A stretch of 64,000 nt of DNA from Liolophura sinensis (GCF_032854445.1 NC_088295.1:81450644-81514643), one strand, 5' to 3'; positions 21,481 through 36,624 are shown, numbered from the stretch's first letter. The notes: generated by a model from the sequence alone, not told the origin. Numbers and translations are program-made.

Positions 21481-24179
21481 TCACTTGAGCACGAAGATAC
21501 AAAACATCCAGAGACAAATATAGCTGACTCTTTCTGCCCTCAGTATACCCTAAACTAGAGAAAGCCTATAATGAAGGATTATGCGTTGATCATGGCCTGA
21601 GATCCATGTATGAAGTATTAGACTGAGCCGTATGCCTCTAGTTCTTCATATCATATGAAGGGTGCGTGCTGTCAACTATGTTTACGCAGACCGCTGTCTA
21701 TACAGCCCAGTGAACATTGTCATAAATATGTTTGGGCAAAGTTCGTCTTTTTTAATCGCCTTCATATCGAATCATCTTCCTTCAAATCGAATCTCTTGCC
21801 GGTAAACAGGCTTTCCCTCGGAGTTCAGCAAGTTTGGTCTACTTTAGGAGTTTGAACAGACAGTGCTGTGTTTATATGCAGGTCGACTTCTCACCCTTAA
21901 CTCATAAATCAACTTCTGAGAGTCAGTCGGGTGCCATTGTCACCTTGTCTACTCTGTGCTGTCACCATCGATAAGCCACACAACCCTAATAATATAGGCT
22001 GAAATATGACTACCGCTTCTGCAGATATCTACAATCTACATTTGTTACCTGTACCGTATAGGGTAGATTTCACATCACTAAACTAGGCCTTTATAGGCTC
22101 TGGTCAATGTCAACATGCATGTACACAACTATTCTAACCAGACACCTTCTCCTTAATTCACAGGGTCACAGGATCTCTAACGGTCACGATATACTTACCT
22201 GTATGTACATGCTCGTGTCTTTGTATCAATTATATCTACTAATAGAGGCCTTAGAAGAGGGACGTAGCCTTTCAGTGAGTATAAGGAGGGTGACTCCTGA
22301 CTACGAGGCAGACAAGGTGGGAGATCAATACCTGTCTTGGACAGGGTGTACGTTTGTTGATAGTCCTGCTCTCACTTTTTTCGGGGTCTTGGTTCCCATC
22401 AGCAGCCCACGAGGTTCGTGTGACCTTTGGCGCAGCCTTACGCTCCATTTGTCTTCTTATAGTTTCTAACAAGACGGCGCAGAAATTCGTACACCATACG
22501 TGGGAAGGTTCGTCAGTGAATTAACAAAGGTCAACGTTTTACTCTCCACTCCGCTCCTTTTGCCCCCACTCATAAAACTAACTGCCATAGTTGGCTATAT
22601 ATCGAAAATACTTAAGTTTGACATTAAATAACAATTAAATAAATTAATATATCAAATCAAAATGAAAGCGAGACCATCATTATGTATTCAGGTATATGTA
22701 TAGGAATAGCTAGTTATCGAGAATTCTGTGCAAAACTGACATTATGTGATGTGGATTTGAACCACTTGGATATAGCGTCTTTCAAAAACCATTTATGATT
22801 AACTGTGACAAAGAATGCAACGGTAGCATAAAATCTTGTCGCGCGCTCAAATTCGGTTACTGCACTAATCTAGTTACACTCCACACAGAGGTCTTTTAGG
22901 TACTTTGAAATTTCAATTACAGTGTACTTACATCTGTTTACACAGATAAGGTACACAGGCTTACACAGTGTCCCTATAGTTTGTGGCAAATGCTTTCATT
23001 CACTCGGATTACTGATCACAATGTCCTATTTAAATCAAGCATTGAATCCTTGCGCAGAGCTTTCAGTTAAGCGAGGATGACAACGTGTGTTTACAAATAA
23101 ATACAAGGTACACAGGGCCTGTACAATCACAGATTCACAGACTCGGTGTGACAAAGTCTGACGTGTGTGCATATATAGGCTGTTTACTGCTAATGCCAGG
23201 TTATAACTGGATCAGCGGTACCCTATTGATTGCCCATACGTGTAACAGGGTACACAGGTCAGGCCGGGCGACGCACTTCCCAATACCTGCGCCACTCAGC
23301 GATTATCCTGTTACACTCCAGGCTGTTAGGCTAGGTGTTTGGAGTTTTACCGGAGACGTCCCGCGGCACTGCCCTGCCCCCACACTGTGGTCACCCTCAA
23401 TTCTCACACACTTATCTGACAGAAGACCGGTTGGAGTTACCTGCAATTAATTCCTCAGGTGAGTTTATAGAGCGCGTCAAAAATCTGGCCCACTGTACAT
23501 GTCTGTGTATATGCCCACAAACCTATTTAAGGAGAAAAGGTAAACAAACAGCGTTTTTAAACATAAGTTGTATATACCCTACAGTCTTGTGTACGTTTTT
23601 CTGAAAGTTAATTAGTCTGTACAGCTTCATTAGTGTCGTGTAACTGTTAGGGAGAGCTGATTTAGTGTTCATCAAAAGTTTGATGTGACAGTAAATTATC
23701 TCAGCTACAACTCGGCCGTCTTGCTGAGAGCTGAACTCTCTTCCAGAAGGATCTCAGAGCGTTAAAGAGGTCATTACAACCTGACAGTTCCGTTGAGGCC
23801 TGCTCTGAACAAACACCCCGCGGGTGGCATCTCTCCAAAACCCAGTCCGCCTCCAATGATCGATTATCGATATCGCTGGGTGAGCGGTGATTGTTGTGTA
23901 AATGGGGATCTCCAAACATTTACCTGGATAAGTTTACCTTTCATAGAAGGATGCCTAAGATTTGAATGTTCTCTCATCATCCTTATGCTGATCCACTCCA
24001 AGACTACTGCCAACCTGCATGTGTTTTCCTAGATTTACACCTCCTTATATACTGTTGTCAGTAAGTTTTCATTTTGAATCATTTTTTTGAATCAGCTAGA
24101 TGTTACAAGCTTGTGAAAAACCCACCACTGCCAGACAGCCCTACTATTCATTGTTTTCCCTTCATCGTGAAATCGTTGT

Positions 24180-24560
24180 GTTCTGATTTATCCGCGGCTG
24201 TGTAGCCGGATGTCTTGAATGTGACTTTCAGTTTGCTGATACACGTATATGTTGATGGTAGACGCAATTTTCTGGTATTTTCCGCCATAGTTCGTGTGTC
24301 TTAAGTAAATGATTTTATGGAATACTTTCCCCGATAGTACACAGATGTGTTGAGTGCGACTTTCAGTTCTTATTCGTATTTTTTGCGCGATAGAACACGT
24401 ATGTCTTGATCGTGATGTCTTGTTTCGAGATGGCGCATGTCACGTATGTATGTGTTGGAACATCTATGATGTCACGCTTAGACTCAGAGTAACTTTCAGT
24501 TTTCTTGGATAGTTTCCCGATCGCACACATCTGTTCACTGAGCATCATTTGGGACCACTC
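24180..24560. repeat. Degenerate tandem repeat of about 134 bp, three copies
   Basis: The blocks GTGACTTTCAGTT (24221), GCGACTTTCAGTT (24356) and GTAACTTTCAGTT (24489) are spaced 135 and 133 bases apart. Each is followed by a GAT(A/C)G(T/C)(A)CACA-type stretch. The copies are old and diverged. Confidence 0.5.
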
Positions 24561-27500
24561 GTAACAAATTTGAAAGTTTTTTTGTGTGTATACACTGCTT
24601 TGCATTAAACATTTAGTGTTGATTTACTAAACTCTCCACAGAGCAGTATTTTTCAAAAAATAAGTGGAATTATACCACATGTGAACATGAGTATAATTTC
24701 GAGGAGTCCTGTAAATTGAACGAACTTCGAACTAAATGTAACAGACATACGCCGTATATGCAAACCATGTTTGTCGTCCCTTTTCAGCCTTGTGTGGGTA
24801 CACACAATCACTGAATCATGTCTGTGCTCGTAATACAGCTGCATTGTGTCATACACTCTTTTTGTTAGAGTTCATTCAAGACAACATTCGCTTTGTTCAA
24901 AACATAGAATTTGAACTAAGTCAAAGAGAAATCAAACACACCTGCATGCAATAATGTGGTTAACGTTATGTATAAATGATAAAACATCGTTATTATCTTT
25001 ACTTTTTCCCCAAGGTCGGGGGATGTAGGAATAATAGTCATTTCTTATGCAGCCACCATGGAAGGTCTATAAGCGCAGCATTCAGTGATGTTATCATAAC
25101 CGTGACAATAGCTAGACATTAATTATATGTCATAATATGTCAGCATATAGCTTTACATTAGATCTTTCCAAATGAGTTCTTTGTGTTCATCTTTTAGAAG
25201 CTGCTTGGAATAAGTAAAGAAGAAGAAAAGAAAAACAACAATTTGTATACAATCTCACAGGCAACAATGCAAACGCCCACTCTAAGGCAGGTGTGCATGA
25301 AGCCAACAGTCACGTGCTTTATCTCTTTGTTCAGAGTTTAAAATGTCAAAATTTTGTTCATCTGGTGCATTACTGTACTTCACTACCATGCAGTCCCTCC
25401 CCGCGTCTTGGCCACAGCGTCACTCAGTCTGTGCCGGTAAGTTGGGTTTATTGATTTATACGTCTGTACAACGGCATCACACGATGAGAGTGGAATTGAC
25501 CATGATTATATACTGATTGATATTACCACATAATAAAAGTACTGGATACTACCTCCTGAAGTGAACACAAGCTATCAATATATAATACCTTTTGACACAA
25601 ACATCTCTACTCGCCACCGTCTCCAGCTGCATCTATCCGCCATTACTAGTTACATGTATGCCCACCTCGTTATTATAATCCACCTCTACAACGAAGCCCA
25701 CCCGCAGGTACACCTATGTGATGAAGCCCACCCACGCGGTACTAGATCGAGGGGTTAAAGGTCTGACAGAACATTACTGAGGTCACGAAAACGTGTGTCA
25801 GATTGCTCCTGAGGTACAATGCATATTACTAATTGGTGATTGGCTAAGCAATTGACCTATGACCTCTGGTTAGACTTAAAGGTAGATTATATTGAGATTG
25901 GTAAGCAGATACATGTATGCATGTACCACGCAAATATTACCCACGTTACTGTTCAGGCATTTCCTGGCTGGCTCGATTGGTTCGAGCTGCCTGCTCTGAG
26001 CGGCATATCTGCACCCAGACATCAACTTTATCAGATTACATACTGACACTGTATGTTTATAATTTACCACACCTTGCACCGGTCTTAACCGGGTGTATCC
26101 AGAAGTACAAACGATAACAACAAAACGATCGACCGGTTTGTTTTGATATGGTGAAACACACGCGATTTGTGAACAGATATTGGCGGTATCCAAACTGCAA
26201 TGTCATTTGTTTGTTGTCGACACACATTTAAGTCATAGAATATCCTCATTTAAGCAAAAACTATTGAACTAACGACGAATGAAAGTTGATCGGTACATTT
26301 TTGGCGTGTGTTACAATCTTTCAATTGCATGTTTATTACTGTTAGTACTGTAAGAGACAGGCATGTTGCCAAACGTTCTAGGAAATTACGTAAGTTTTGA
26401 TTTGTCAGAGCTAAACCACTTTGGGTTATAACCAAGCTAAATGGCTTGGTTGATTTATAGCTAGATATATGACGGCCCATCAGGAAAGAAAAATTTGTTT
26501 ATCAAGAATTTAAAATTATAGGTTATCAATATATGCAATCAATCAATAGTTTGGCATATGCATGTGGCTATTAGACCTTATGTTTACTGCTATCTTCTAC
26601 GCGCCAACCTCTGTTTCCCCCGCTAAGGACCGTTACATTAAATTCAGACAGAAATCATAATTAACATGCTGCCGTACCAAACAACATGCATTGGTGCAGA
26701 AACTATTTCTTACATTTATTTATTTATTTTGTTTCGTTCTTTTCCATGTGTATTTTCCCTGTAAGCTTAATGTACCATGTTCTTCAATTACACTTGGTCG
26801 AGTTTTTTCGAAACTGGATTACCTGGCGTGTCGAGAATCTAGCACTGGCTTTAATGTCAACGTGTACGAGCAGGCTGAATAGGCATTCGTCGCCTTAGAG
26901 TTGGGATTGATCGCCTTGTATTATTTATTTGTGCAAGTCCTTAAGCAGTTAGAAATCGACCCTTACCTGTGTGATTAATGTGGGACCCCAGAGAGCGCAA
27001 GTAAGTATGTGGTGTAATGCCGTGGAAATGGAGGGCTGTAGAAAGAGCTTTGTGGGGATTGAAATGTCTGCTATGGCTAGGAGGTGACATGTCATTACCG
27101 CCCAGGTCTGTCTCCTGCACAGCATGTTTATTACTGAACCCTGCCTAAGCGACAGGTAGGACACTCGTCTCTTTTTCTACTATGCTCACACTACAGATTG
27201 TTGGTCTGTGAGGAACTCGGTCTGTGCTCAACTTGAAAATTTCCTTTGGTACCATGCAGTCCTGTCTTATTGCAGTTTAACATAGGCAGTTGATAGAGTA
27301 CAGGTGAGTGCCATACATCCAGTGTCGTATATTAATTATTTTTCTTATGATATAAATCAGTTATTCTAATTCTGATCACACGTCACAAAAATAATGTTGA
27401 TTAGATGTAAACTTTGGCTATTTATATGTTTGACAGTTACCGTAGTTTTCCATTTAAATGACTACACATTGTCAATGTTAAATCCCTTTGTGTTTTTCAA

Positions 27501-28092
27501 GTGAATGATGTTGTTATCGCTGAGTGATTTTGAGATGCCTTGCGTTATACAACTGTATGTATAATGAGTGAAAGAAAACAAATTTTGTTCATTAGAAATG
27601 CCCTGAAGGTTTAACCTAACAAAGTACGAGATTTGGGGTTTGTTGTGTAGAGAGTGCATGCTGTGTAGAGATTTGAGGTTATAACATGATCACATTAATG
27701 GAAAAGCATGTATTGGCTTAATCCTGGAAGTGTATACCACTTACACAGACTCCACATGTATCGGCTGTGCATATACTGTATTAAAACGCGGTATGTGAAA
27801 AAAAATACACGCCTGTTAAGGTGATTTAGTGACGCTATATGTCTGGGTTTTAGCGTTAACCTGTCCATTTCCCAAATCTGTATTCCAATCCGGTTTGAGG
27901 GCACTGTGGGTTATCTGTTGTTTTAAAGGGGCAGAGCGTATTTCCTATGTGTGAGGGGCGTACACTCCCGGCCTATCACTACCTAAACACCTTCACGTTT
28001 ATTGATCTTGCCGACAGGCAATCCTCTGCCAGGTAAATGGCTATTGATTTTATGATAGCGTCTTGTCTAATCTCAGAACGCCGAATAAAATT

Positions 28093-28165
28093 GCATCGCG
28101 ACTTCGCCCCTTCCCATCACAACTTCGCCTCTTCGCATCGTAACTTCGCCCCTTCGCTTCATCGC
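28093..28165. repeat. 21-bp tandem repeat, three copies
   Basis: Units of the form ATCGxxACTTCGCCCCTTCGC start at about 28095, 28116 and 28137. They are C/T-rich on the plus strand. No gene is nearby. Confidence 0.8.
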
Positions 28166-29063
28166 CTTTGAAATTACTGGCGTCATACTGTGGCCCTTAT
28201 CAGTCATCATACCTATTGCCATACATAGAAGTATATGAAATACGTACATGCATGTGATTATAATAGATCAACACGACAATGCGTATTAAAGACCGACTCG
28301 TCTTGTTAACTTCATGATCTCAAGATCTATTTCTCAGGTGCTGTTATTCTCCATTTTCCTCATATGCTCACACACAGCTGTTATAAAATATACCATGATA
28401 CATATGACAGTGTTAGCTGTATGTACTCGAACCATACTAAATGAAGAAATATCTTTATGACACAAACCTTTTTGGTCTGTAATGTAAGATTAGAATTAGT
28501 TCATAAATAATTTTCATGGAGTTAAGATCTACAGCCTACATCAAGGTAGAATCTTATTTGGAATTTACTATGATTTCTAAACTTTGTTACACTTTGCCAC
28601 ATAAACTTCATTTCAAAGTTTACAGTTCACAGTTCGAGAGGGATCTGATATATACCCAAAGTCGTCGATAGCGTAGCACAGATTAGTGCGTACGAAAACG
28701 AAACACAAAACAACTTACCTTTATATATCACGGACACCTAATTCAGAGAAGTGTATTATCGAGTGTTTAAAATTTATCAACACAAATACAAACCTCAGTG
28801 TATTGCTTTCTAGTACACTGAGTGTCATATTTATCAGTTCTGTCCACAGCATTGCATAGAGCTGCTGTTAATTGCTTCACTTTGACCATGATACGGAATG
28901 CTTGGCTGTTATACTGCTGAAGTGGTGTTCAGCATGCGATGATCACTTATTCATTCATTCGACCCTGACACAGGCAAAAGGGTATAAAAGGATATTTTGC
29001 TTTATACTGCATAAGCTGACCTTAAAACCCTGTCACTCTTTACCTACAAGTGAATATTTTCAT

Positions 29064-29119
29064 TAACGTATAAGCTAAATATTCAACATTTTAACGTATA
29101 AGCTAAATATTCAACATTT
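29064..29119. repeat. 28-bp direct duplication
   Basis: TAACGTATAAGCTAAATATT and the following bases occur twice, at 29064 and 29092, nearly identical. A simple recent tandem duplication. Confidence 0.85.
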
Positions 29120-30059
29120 TTGCTGTATTAATAATGTTTACTCACATCAACTGGCGAAAACTCATTTTTCCATATATTTGCACACAGCAAAATGGCATGT
29201 ATATTCAGTTAAGTCTCAGTCAGGAGAAAATTCATTATTTGATCCGATCTTCGATTAAAAAAGATATGTATATGTTTAAACGGAAAGCCAATCTGGTCCG
29301 TGGAGCTAAGGTCAATACGCGGAGATGACCAGTGGCCGTTTTGTTTGATCACTCATGTTGCCCTTATTTCATCGACCTGCATACCAGAAAATATGCATAC
29401 ATCACTGGGCTTAACGTATTCTATATAAATGTTGGCTTTGAGTCAGGACACACTTTTGAAAAAAGCTGTTTAAGAGTGACCCAGTGTTAATTCCGGTAGT
29501 CTTCTTGACGAAGGTTTGGGTCAAGCGGTATATATTGTGTCAGTGGTTCACTTGTCTGGCCATCAATAGCCAAGACGTTGTCTCCACACTCTAAACTGTC
29601 AATAACTCCCGTCCCCGCAAATCTCACATACCTATGTTACCGTGAAAACTGCCCATACGGAACTTTCTCAAACTGTCACCTTAGGTCGGCCGTGTGAAAA
29701 TTGTCCAATAATTGGACACAGTGACAGCGCTGAGTGAACAGCCCTGGGGAGATTGTTAACCTGGCTGTGTTAAACGGTTCATTATGTCATCCCCCAATTA
29801 CCATGGCCTGTGAGGAGTGCTGACAAGCCAGCCCTACCCAAGTATGTGTATATCGTCTGGTTTGTCGAGCTCCCATACTGAGCTTCGAAGAGAATGGCCA
29901 ACTGTATGCTCCATGAAGTTTAGCCTTTAGGGTAACGTTTTGATTTTCCGTTCATTGAATAGAACGCAGCCTTCCAGGTTTTTCTGTGTAAAGTGTCTCC
30001 CTTTTGAGAGCCCTGTGTATATCCTAGCCTCTGTGGTAAACAACACGCCATTTTCTGCT

Positions 30060-30280
30060 ATTCTTCACCATTCACATTGGGGTTCTCCCGGAATGGTTGC
30101 TACTATATATCAGGCATATGAAGTCGCCTATTCGAATCCAGCTCTTGATGTTTCGAATGCGGTTTTAAGAGGTTTGTCAGGTATCTAGCCCAGGGGTTTA
30201 CTCCTGGCAGTTATGCAGACTTTTACCAACCACCCACCCGGCCGCCCTCAAATAAGTGAAAAATCACCAATCAATTAACA
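30060..30280 (+). mobile_element. SINE family 2, degenerate copy
   Basis: A B-box-like TATTCGAATCCAGCTC (about 30130), a middle part with GGTTTGTCAGGTATCTAGCC and GGTTTACTCCTGGCAG, and a tail ATAAGTGAAAAATCACCAAT resemble the 20579-20819 SINE in order. A relative with the same middle part lies at 62700-62870. Confidence 0.65.
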
Positions 30281-33200
30281 TCGATGTAAGTCAATAGTGG
30301 CATTATTTCAGTTTACAAACACAACCACACACCAGCATATCAACTGTATAGCATTGCATGTAATCGTAAAGGAATCGTAGGGTAAAGAGTAGTCCACCTG
30401 CTAGGCTGAGGGTTAAACTCTTAAGTTTCTTCACGCGCGTTTGTCACGTGATCCCTCTACCTTTTTCTAGTTGGCTAACCCTTGGTGTTGATTTAGTTAG
30501 TTAAAGAGCGGTAATATTACCACCAGTGCTGGGTCTGTCTGGCGTATAATTAGCACTGTGAGGGAACAGGTAAAGCGGGAAGGTAACAAGTGTAGGTTTA
30601 GGATAAATACTGAACTGTCAGATAGGCTACCTGCCTGTAGCTTCTCAAACATTGAGATAGTCTACCTGCGCCCTCTCAACAGTTATTCTGCCTGTATGCA
30701 GTAAATCAGGTAAGCAGAACATGTTTACATGACTAACCCCGACACTGCACAAATCACAGCCGGGTTTGTAAACTCTAAAATCACAAACCTGAAAGAAGGA
30801 AGAAGAAAAAACACAGCATCAAGTCGTGGTTTTACAGCTGACTGCTTCGCGTAGAAGTAAGCGCACCAGGTAAGCCTTGGGCTGATGTAAAATGATAAGC
30901 CGTTCAGATTAGTATCATTTTAGAGGGCTGTTTTTTTCCTGTAGTTTTTCTCGGTAACAAGGTTAGAATACTGATCGGACAGATGTGTTGTCCAGGATTC
31001 ATGTGTATCATACGGGCATAAGAGGATATAGACTGCACATGCAACCTGTCTGCTATAGCTGCGTGGACTGCTAAACGATACATCACCGGGTATAAAAAGA
31101 GAAGAGAGTTATGCATGTATATTGTCAGCGCATGTCTATTTTAGACAGCTAAGTACCTGGTACACTGGCGCTCTTATATAAAAAAAAATCATGACAGAGT
31201 CACCTCAGCGACAAAACTATAATGATTCAAACTTGTGTCCCACAGTTGAACCGTGTTGTGGATGCGGACGCTTGGCGTAATCATCAATCAGTCAGGCTGC
31301 CGTTGTTGTTGTTGCTTGGGTGGAGCAGACAATAGGTAAGGCTTGTAGCGTGGACACCTTTGTTTGCGGCGTAACACACATGCGGGGCCTGACCGGACTT
31401 GTCCCACCATAGTGATTCCGTATTATCGTGTACTTGTGGAATGTACTGGTGTGTTAGCTGAAGAATTAACAACACGACGAACTTTGTGAACGTGGAACAG
31501 AATTAAATCGTATTGGTATGGAGACCTGACGGTGAGTCGGCATTTCCCCGAAGTCATTGTCACAACATTATGTGACGACTGTTTCATTCATCATTTGTAG
31601 TCCTCTTCTTCTGCAAGTCCTGGTTTGAAATCATTGCATTAATTTCGTGGTAACTACATACAGTCACTATTTCGTGTCCCACTGTCAGTATGTACCTTTA
31701 GAATATTAAAACGTGTCTTATTGCACTTTTATTGACAATGCATAGCTGGGTGTGTTCGCTGTCGAGTATTATGTTGTATACGTCTAGATGCGTCAGTTAC
31801 ATGTGCACTTCAAAGGACCTCGCTGACGAGCTTACTGCAGTACTGCTGAATGTACCGACGTCTCCCACCTGAGAACAATGACACAGAAAACCTCAGGTCA
31901 ACTGTACTAAACAATTACCAAATCGTCGTGAAATTTAGCGAAAAGAAGTTGTCAGTTCTATTGACATAGGTGGTTCGTGTCTGGATGTAAACTCTATTCA
32001 CAGGTGTAGAAAGTACCTATGTTACCTGTCACTCATGCTGAAAGACTCATGAAATCTGTTATTTAAGTACCCATGTAATGAATTGTGATGGCTACTACAG
32101 GATATCGCAGACTTAAGGACATGTGTATGAAATATTTCCAAGCTTTCGTCGAACTGAATGGCATGATTAAGGTAGCGCTAGACAAATTTCTTTCTCATAT
32201 AACATCGCCGCGCATAAAATCTATACATATGCGTGGATATACAGGGAATTTAACTGCGCTGAGTCTCGGGCAGGTATTGCAGATGAGAACAGTGTTGCTT
32301 TTAAGCTAGCTCTATAACGTCGTCGGCTTACTTTCTCGCGTTTACGACCGCAATAAGTGAAGCTTACCTGAAATGCATGTATATGGTGTAATGTGAGAAA
32401 TTGCCAGAATATGTCGGTCCTTTGCGGTATGGTTTCCTTTGAGTCACTAGTTTCTGTCATATTTCAGGTGCAGTCATCACACCTCTATTCCACTTGTTCT
32501 GGGTTAAGAGAGAAGTCAGATTTATGTCTGATCGTATGCGGTTTAACTCTCACTATTTCTGGTTGGCATAGACATTTTCTTATGTTATGCTGACGCCCTA
32601 CTATCGGTGTAAGCTCCATATAAAACTGATTTATGTGTCGGAGAATCCGTCACCAGTCTTCCAGTAGCAAGGGAACCCCCAAAAGCCATGGTAGTTTCAT
32701 ATCTTAACCTTTTCGCTAGACCCATAGTAATTCTCGACTCTGAGAACTGTCTAATAATCTTAATGTAGACATGAGTGTTGTAGCCATCAGAAGTTGTATT
32801 TTCTTCGTACAAGCATCGTAGGTTGAAAGTTTACCTGTTGTCCGCTGGGAAGCGTTGACTGGAATGTAATGAACTGATGATTTGATTGGCTTAAAACATA
32901 GAACTGGCCAAGGATGTAGTGTATATGGGTATTGCGCAGAAGTATTTACGAAACTAGGGATGACGGTCGCGTTTTGGGTCTACCGTGCCTTTACTGGGCA
33001 ATTATAGGAGTCGAGAATGCCTTTGGGTCTAGCGAAAGAGTTAAGGAATAGGTGGTTTTTTTGTGGATTCCTTAGCACTAGAAGATAGATGAGGCATTCT
33101 CTGAAAATCGGGCATTTTATACGGATGAGTCTGCGGCGTCATTCATGCGAGCGTAACGGCAGAAAGTGTGCAGTGTACAGTGTGTAGTTCGGCTTGTATT

Positions 33201-35800
33201 TAATTCTTAAACGCGATCATAACCTTCACCTTGACACTGTCAAAGTGAATATGAAAATAATTCGACTTTGTCCTTTTACGCTAAGCTATATAGTGGTTAT
33301 ACTGTTGCACAAAGTGAGCAGTAGTTGAATCACAATTCACAATGACAGCGATCCAAAATACAAAGATCATGCTGTGTTACTCTTTGGCCTTATTTGATTA
33401 TGACCCATGTCACTGCACACATTTGTTGCAGAGGTGTGCCTGATTGTTACACGTGTGAACACCTTACACCGCAATATTTATTTGTCTTCTGATCTGATTA
33501 TTACATGTGCATAAAAGCACATGGTTCGTTTCCACTCCAGTGTTAGACAAGTCACGCCGCATCCAGTCATTTGCACTGTTGCGGTCTGAGAACCATTGTA
33601 GAGCCCTCTACAACATGGGACCTCTCTCTGAGCCAGTAATCTTCCTGACTTTCTGGCGGCAGCAACTGCCACGCTGACCAAAGATGTGATTACTTAAGAA
33701 TTGAGAAGGAGACTCAGTTAATTTACAGGGCTAATTTATTCCTGGAGTCTGACTATTTGCTCTATGACTGTACAACAGCAAAGTGCTCATGTGCAGTCAG
33801 CTTTGCGGATGGTGTGTGCGGATTGTACGTGTGATCAACAAGGCTAACAGTCAAAAGATCACACAACAAAATCGATTACACGTCATAATCGTCTAACAGT
33901 TTATTCTTTTTTTACGCAAAACAAACTTCTTGGCTCAAACTTCAAGCATGGTCTGCTAAAATGCTGCATAACATTCTCCTATTGACGATGTGGGAAGACG
34001 AAAATGTTTTTGCTCCTTACATATATAGACAGAATGTTTTCATTTAAGTGAAGGACTTCGTTCTGGGGTTAAAGGCACTTATTTGGATATATCATCATTT
34101 GTGATCGCGTCTGTTCTTTGCCGTTGTTATCTCATTCAAACTGCATTTATCACTTCTATCGAAACTTTGCAGGCTTATAGATGACTCATTGTATGTTCGC
34201 CTTAACTTAATGTAAACATCTGAAGGGAGACCTGTTTTAATTCCCTTGCGTCATTTCAGTTTGTATGAGACAGCTAAGTTGGTGTACTGATGTACAGGTA
34301 AAAACCAGGTATACACTTGCTGAATTCCCAGTGACCAGAAAACTTTATGACCTGTTTTTAACCATTGTACATAAGTTACCAGTATAAAACTTTCTTCATA
34401 ATATTGGATGAAATAGCACGGCGTTGTCTATCCCTTTTTATTTTTGGGAGGGCTGTACACTTGAATTTGTTTTCACACATTGCTTTGTAAAAAAAATTTA
34501 AAATAAAGTTTAAACTATAGTTTACAACTATACCAGAACCAAGCTATCAGAAACCTGCGATGGTAACCATTCTGTATAGGTCCTATTTAACCTTTCCCGC
34601 CAAAAGTAAATCGGGTCCAAGCTATGCAGTGTAATGTCAATCGCTGCCTTTGCCATGATGATTTGTGCTTTGTGCTTTTCGGGTATTGCAAGAGGACAAT
34701 GGTTACTCTGGATAGGAACATACAGTGTCTCCATTGCGAAGGGTACCCTATTGAATCTGTTGATAGATTGTGACCACTCTGTCGTTGAGATGTTCCCTCA
34801 TCTCTCTACTCAGCTGTGTGGTCAGACCACAGCTATATATAGTGTAATACACTGAATATCGTAATTTACGAGGGAATATCTCGTGAAATTTTCATGAAAA
34901 GTTGTTATATTGGGGACTAGAATATCTAGTGTATGAACGCGAACATGAACCAAACTCACACTAGGGACAGTCGAGGGCGTTCACTTTCATGAGATAAATG
35001 TAGATACTGAAAATTGCAATAATTATATAGGCCTGCACTCTTTAACTGCCAACCTCCTCATAACTTAAACAATCGAATCGATGTTATAATTGGTCTTGAG
35101 GTTACTTTTTTGGCTAAATATGTGTTTTTTTTTCGTCGCCCTGTTCCCAGGTTATAACTCCACAAAGTGATGTACGGGATCAAATGACAAGAAAAACTAA
35201 ATTATGAATGTTTGTGAACTTTGCCCCTTATCTTAAGCAAACTTATTAAGATGTTAAGCAACGTCTGTTCAAGTGACAGAATTAGCTTTTGCACTTAAAT
35301 GCTTCATTCGCAGTGACTATGTTGTATTTTTTTTATTTGCGAATATTATACAATTGGTGATTTAAGCATGAAGCTCTATGATGTTGCATTTGAGGAGGAA
35401 AGATCAGTTTAAAACTGCATGACACAAGTCTGGATATATGTGCTATATATAGGGACTGATGTCTATATATAGAAAATGTAATGAAAACTATTATATATAC
35501 ATGACATAACACTTACATATAGGTGAATATTTTTATACGAGTTAAATGTGTAGATTGGACAAAGGATTGTACCATGCAGCATACTATAGTGGTTGAAAAA
35601 GGATAATTCTTGATAAATGATGTGTGCGGCCATAAAGCTGAGTGAGTAGGCGGGTATCAAACTAGTGTGACAAGTTGTAAGGAAAACAGCTGCTGCGACT
35701 GAGTCGTGTGCTCTGTCGGCATTGATGGATGCAATACGACACTTCAAACCCTCACGTCAACGGATGTGAACATAGTTATCAGTTCAAGCAGAAAACAAAC

Positions 35801-36006
35801 GTTTGTAGAAATTAAGCCGGCCCACTGGAGTGAAAAAGCCATTTGAGTTCATACTTTGAAAGGAGGACAGGTTACATGTCACATTATTGCGCATTGGACT
35901 GGAGTTTGTAGAAATTAAGCCCGCCCACTGGAGTGAAAGAGCCATTTGAGTTAATACTTTGAAAGGAGGACAGGTTACATGTCACATTATTGCGCATAAG
36001 ACTGGT
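35801..36006. repeat. 103-bp tandem duplication
   Basis: GTTTGTAGAAATTAAGCC starts at 35801 and again at 35904, with the following about 100 bases almost identical, including GGAGGACAGGTTACATGTCA. The few differences indicate a fairly recent duplication. Confidence 0.92.
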
Positions 36007-36592
36007 GTGTTGGGCAACCAATCTAGAGACACTGAAAAAAAATATGGTCAGTATTTAAACATCAAGAATTTCTTTCAGATACTCAGAGAAAAAATATCAT
36101 ACTGTTCAAGATTTAGTAGTCTGTGGATATGTCAGATGGTTATTTAAATTCTTGATCTCTAATGTCCTATGTGTAAAATTAAACATCTTTATCCTTATTC
36201 ACAAATAGCTACTCAAAGACTGCACGGTGATTGTACTCTTTTCTATAACCACATTTCTTATAATACATGCCTTTTCTTGTCTGTCACACGCACTTTAACA
36301 CACCGTATTTATATCTAGACTAAAAAGAACATAATTACTTGTTTTTAAATTGGTGTTCAGTTGCGTTTACACCTTGCCTTGCATATGTGCAGGTAGATGT
36401 GCACTGACTCTGGGCAGTAATACACTTCACACCAAGACATGATCTTTTTATAGATCTTACACTGCCTTCAACTAAAACGGAGACTTTTTGTTCCTGAATC
36501 AGGTTTACAATTCTTCAGCGTACTTAAAAGCCAGATAGCTGTCGAGTGGTGCCTCAGTACGCATATGCGTAACTTGTCATATGTGGGATAAA

Positions 36593-36624
36593 CCTGGGAT
36601 ATAGTATGTATACTATATCCCAGG
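36593..36624. repeat. Perfect 14-bp-arm hairpin
   Basis: CCTGGGATATAGTA and its exact reverse complement TACTATATCCCAGG are separated by four bases (TGTA). No T-run follows and no gene is adjacent, so this is not a bacterial-type terminator. It may be a cruciform-prone site or an element end. Confidence 0.9.

Noticed and set aside
23085-23450. 121-codon plus-strand frame
   Set aside because: No domain, no start or splice support, and overlapping frames of similar length exist; probably chance.
28093-28165. CRISPR-like short repeat series
   Set aside because: The units are contiguous without spacers and the genome is eukaryotic; it is an ordinary tandem repeat.
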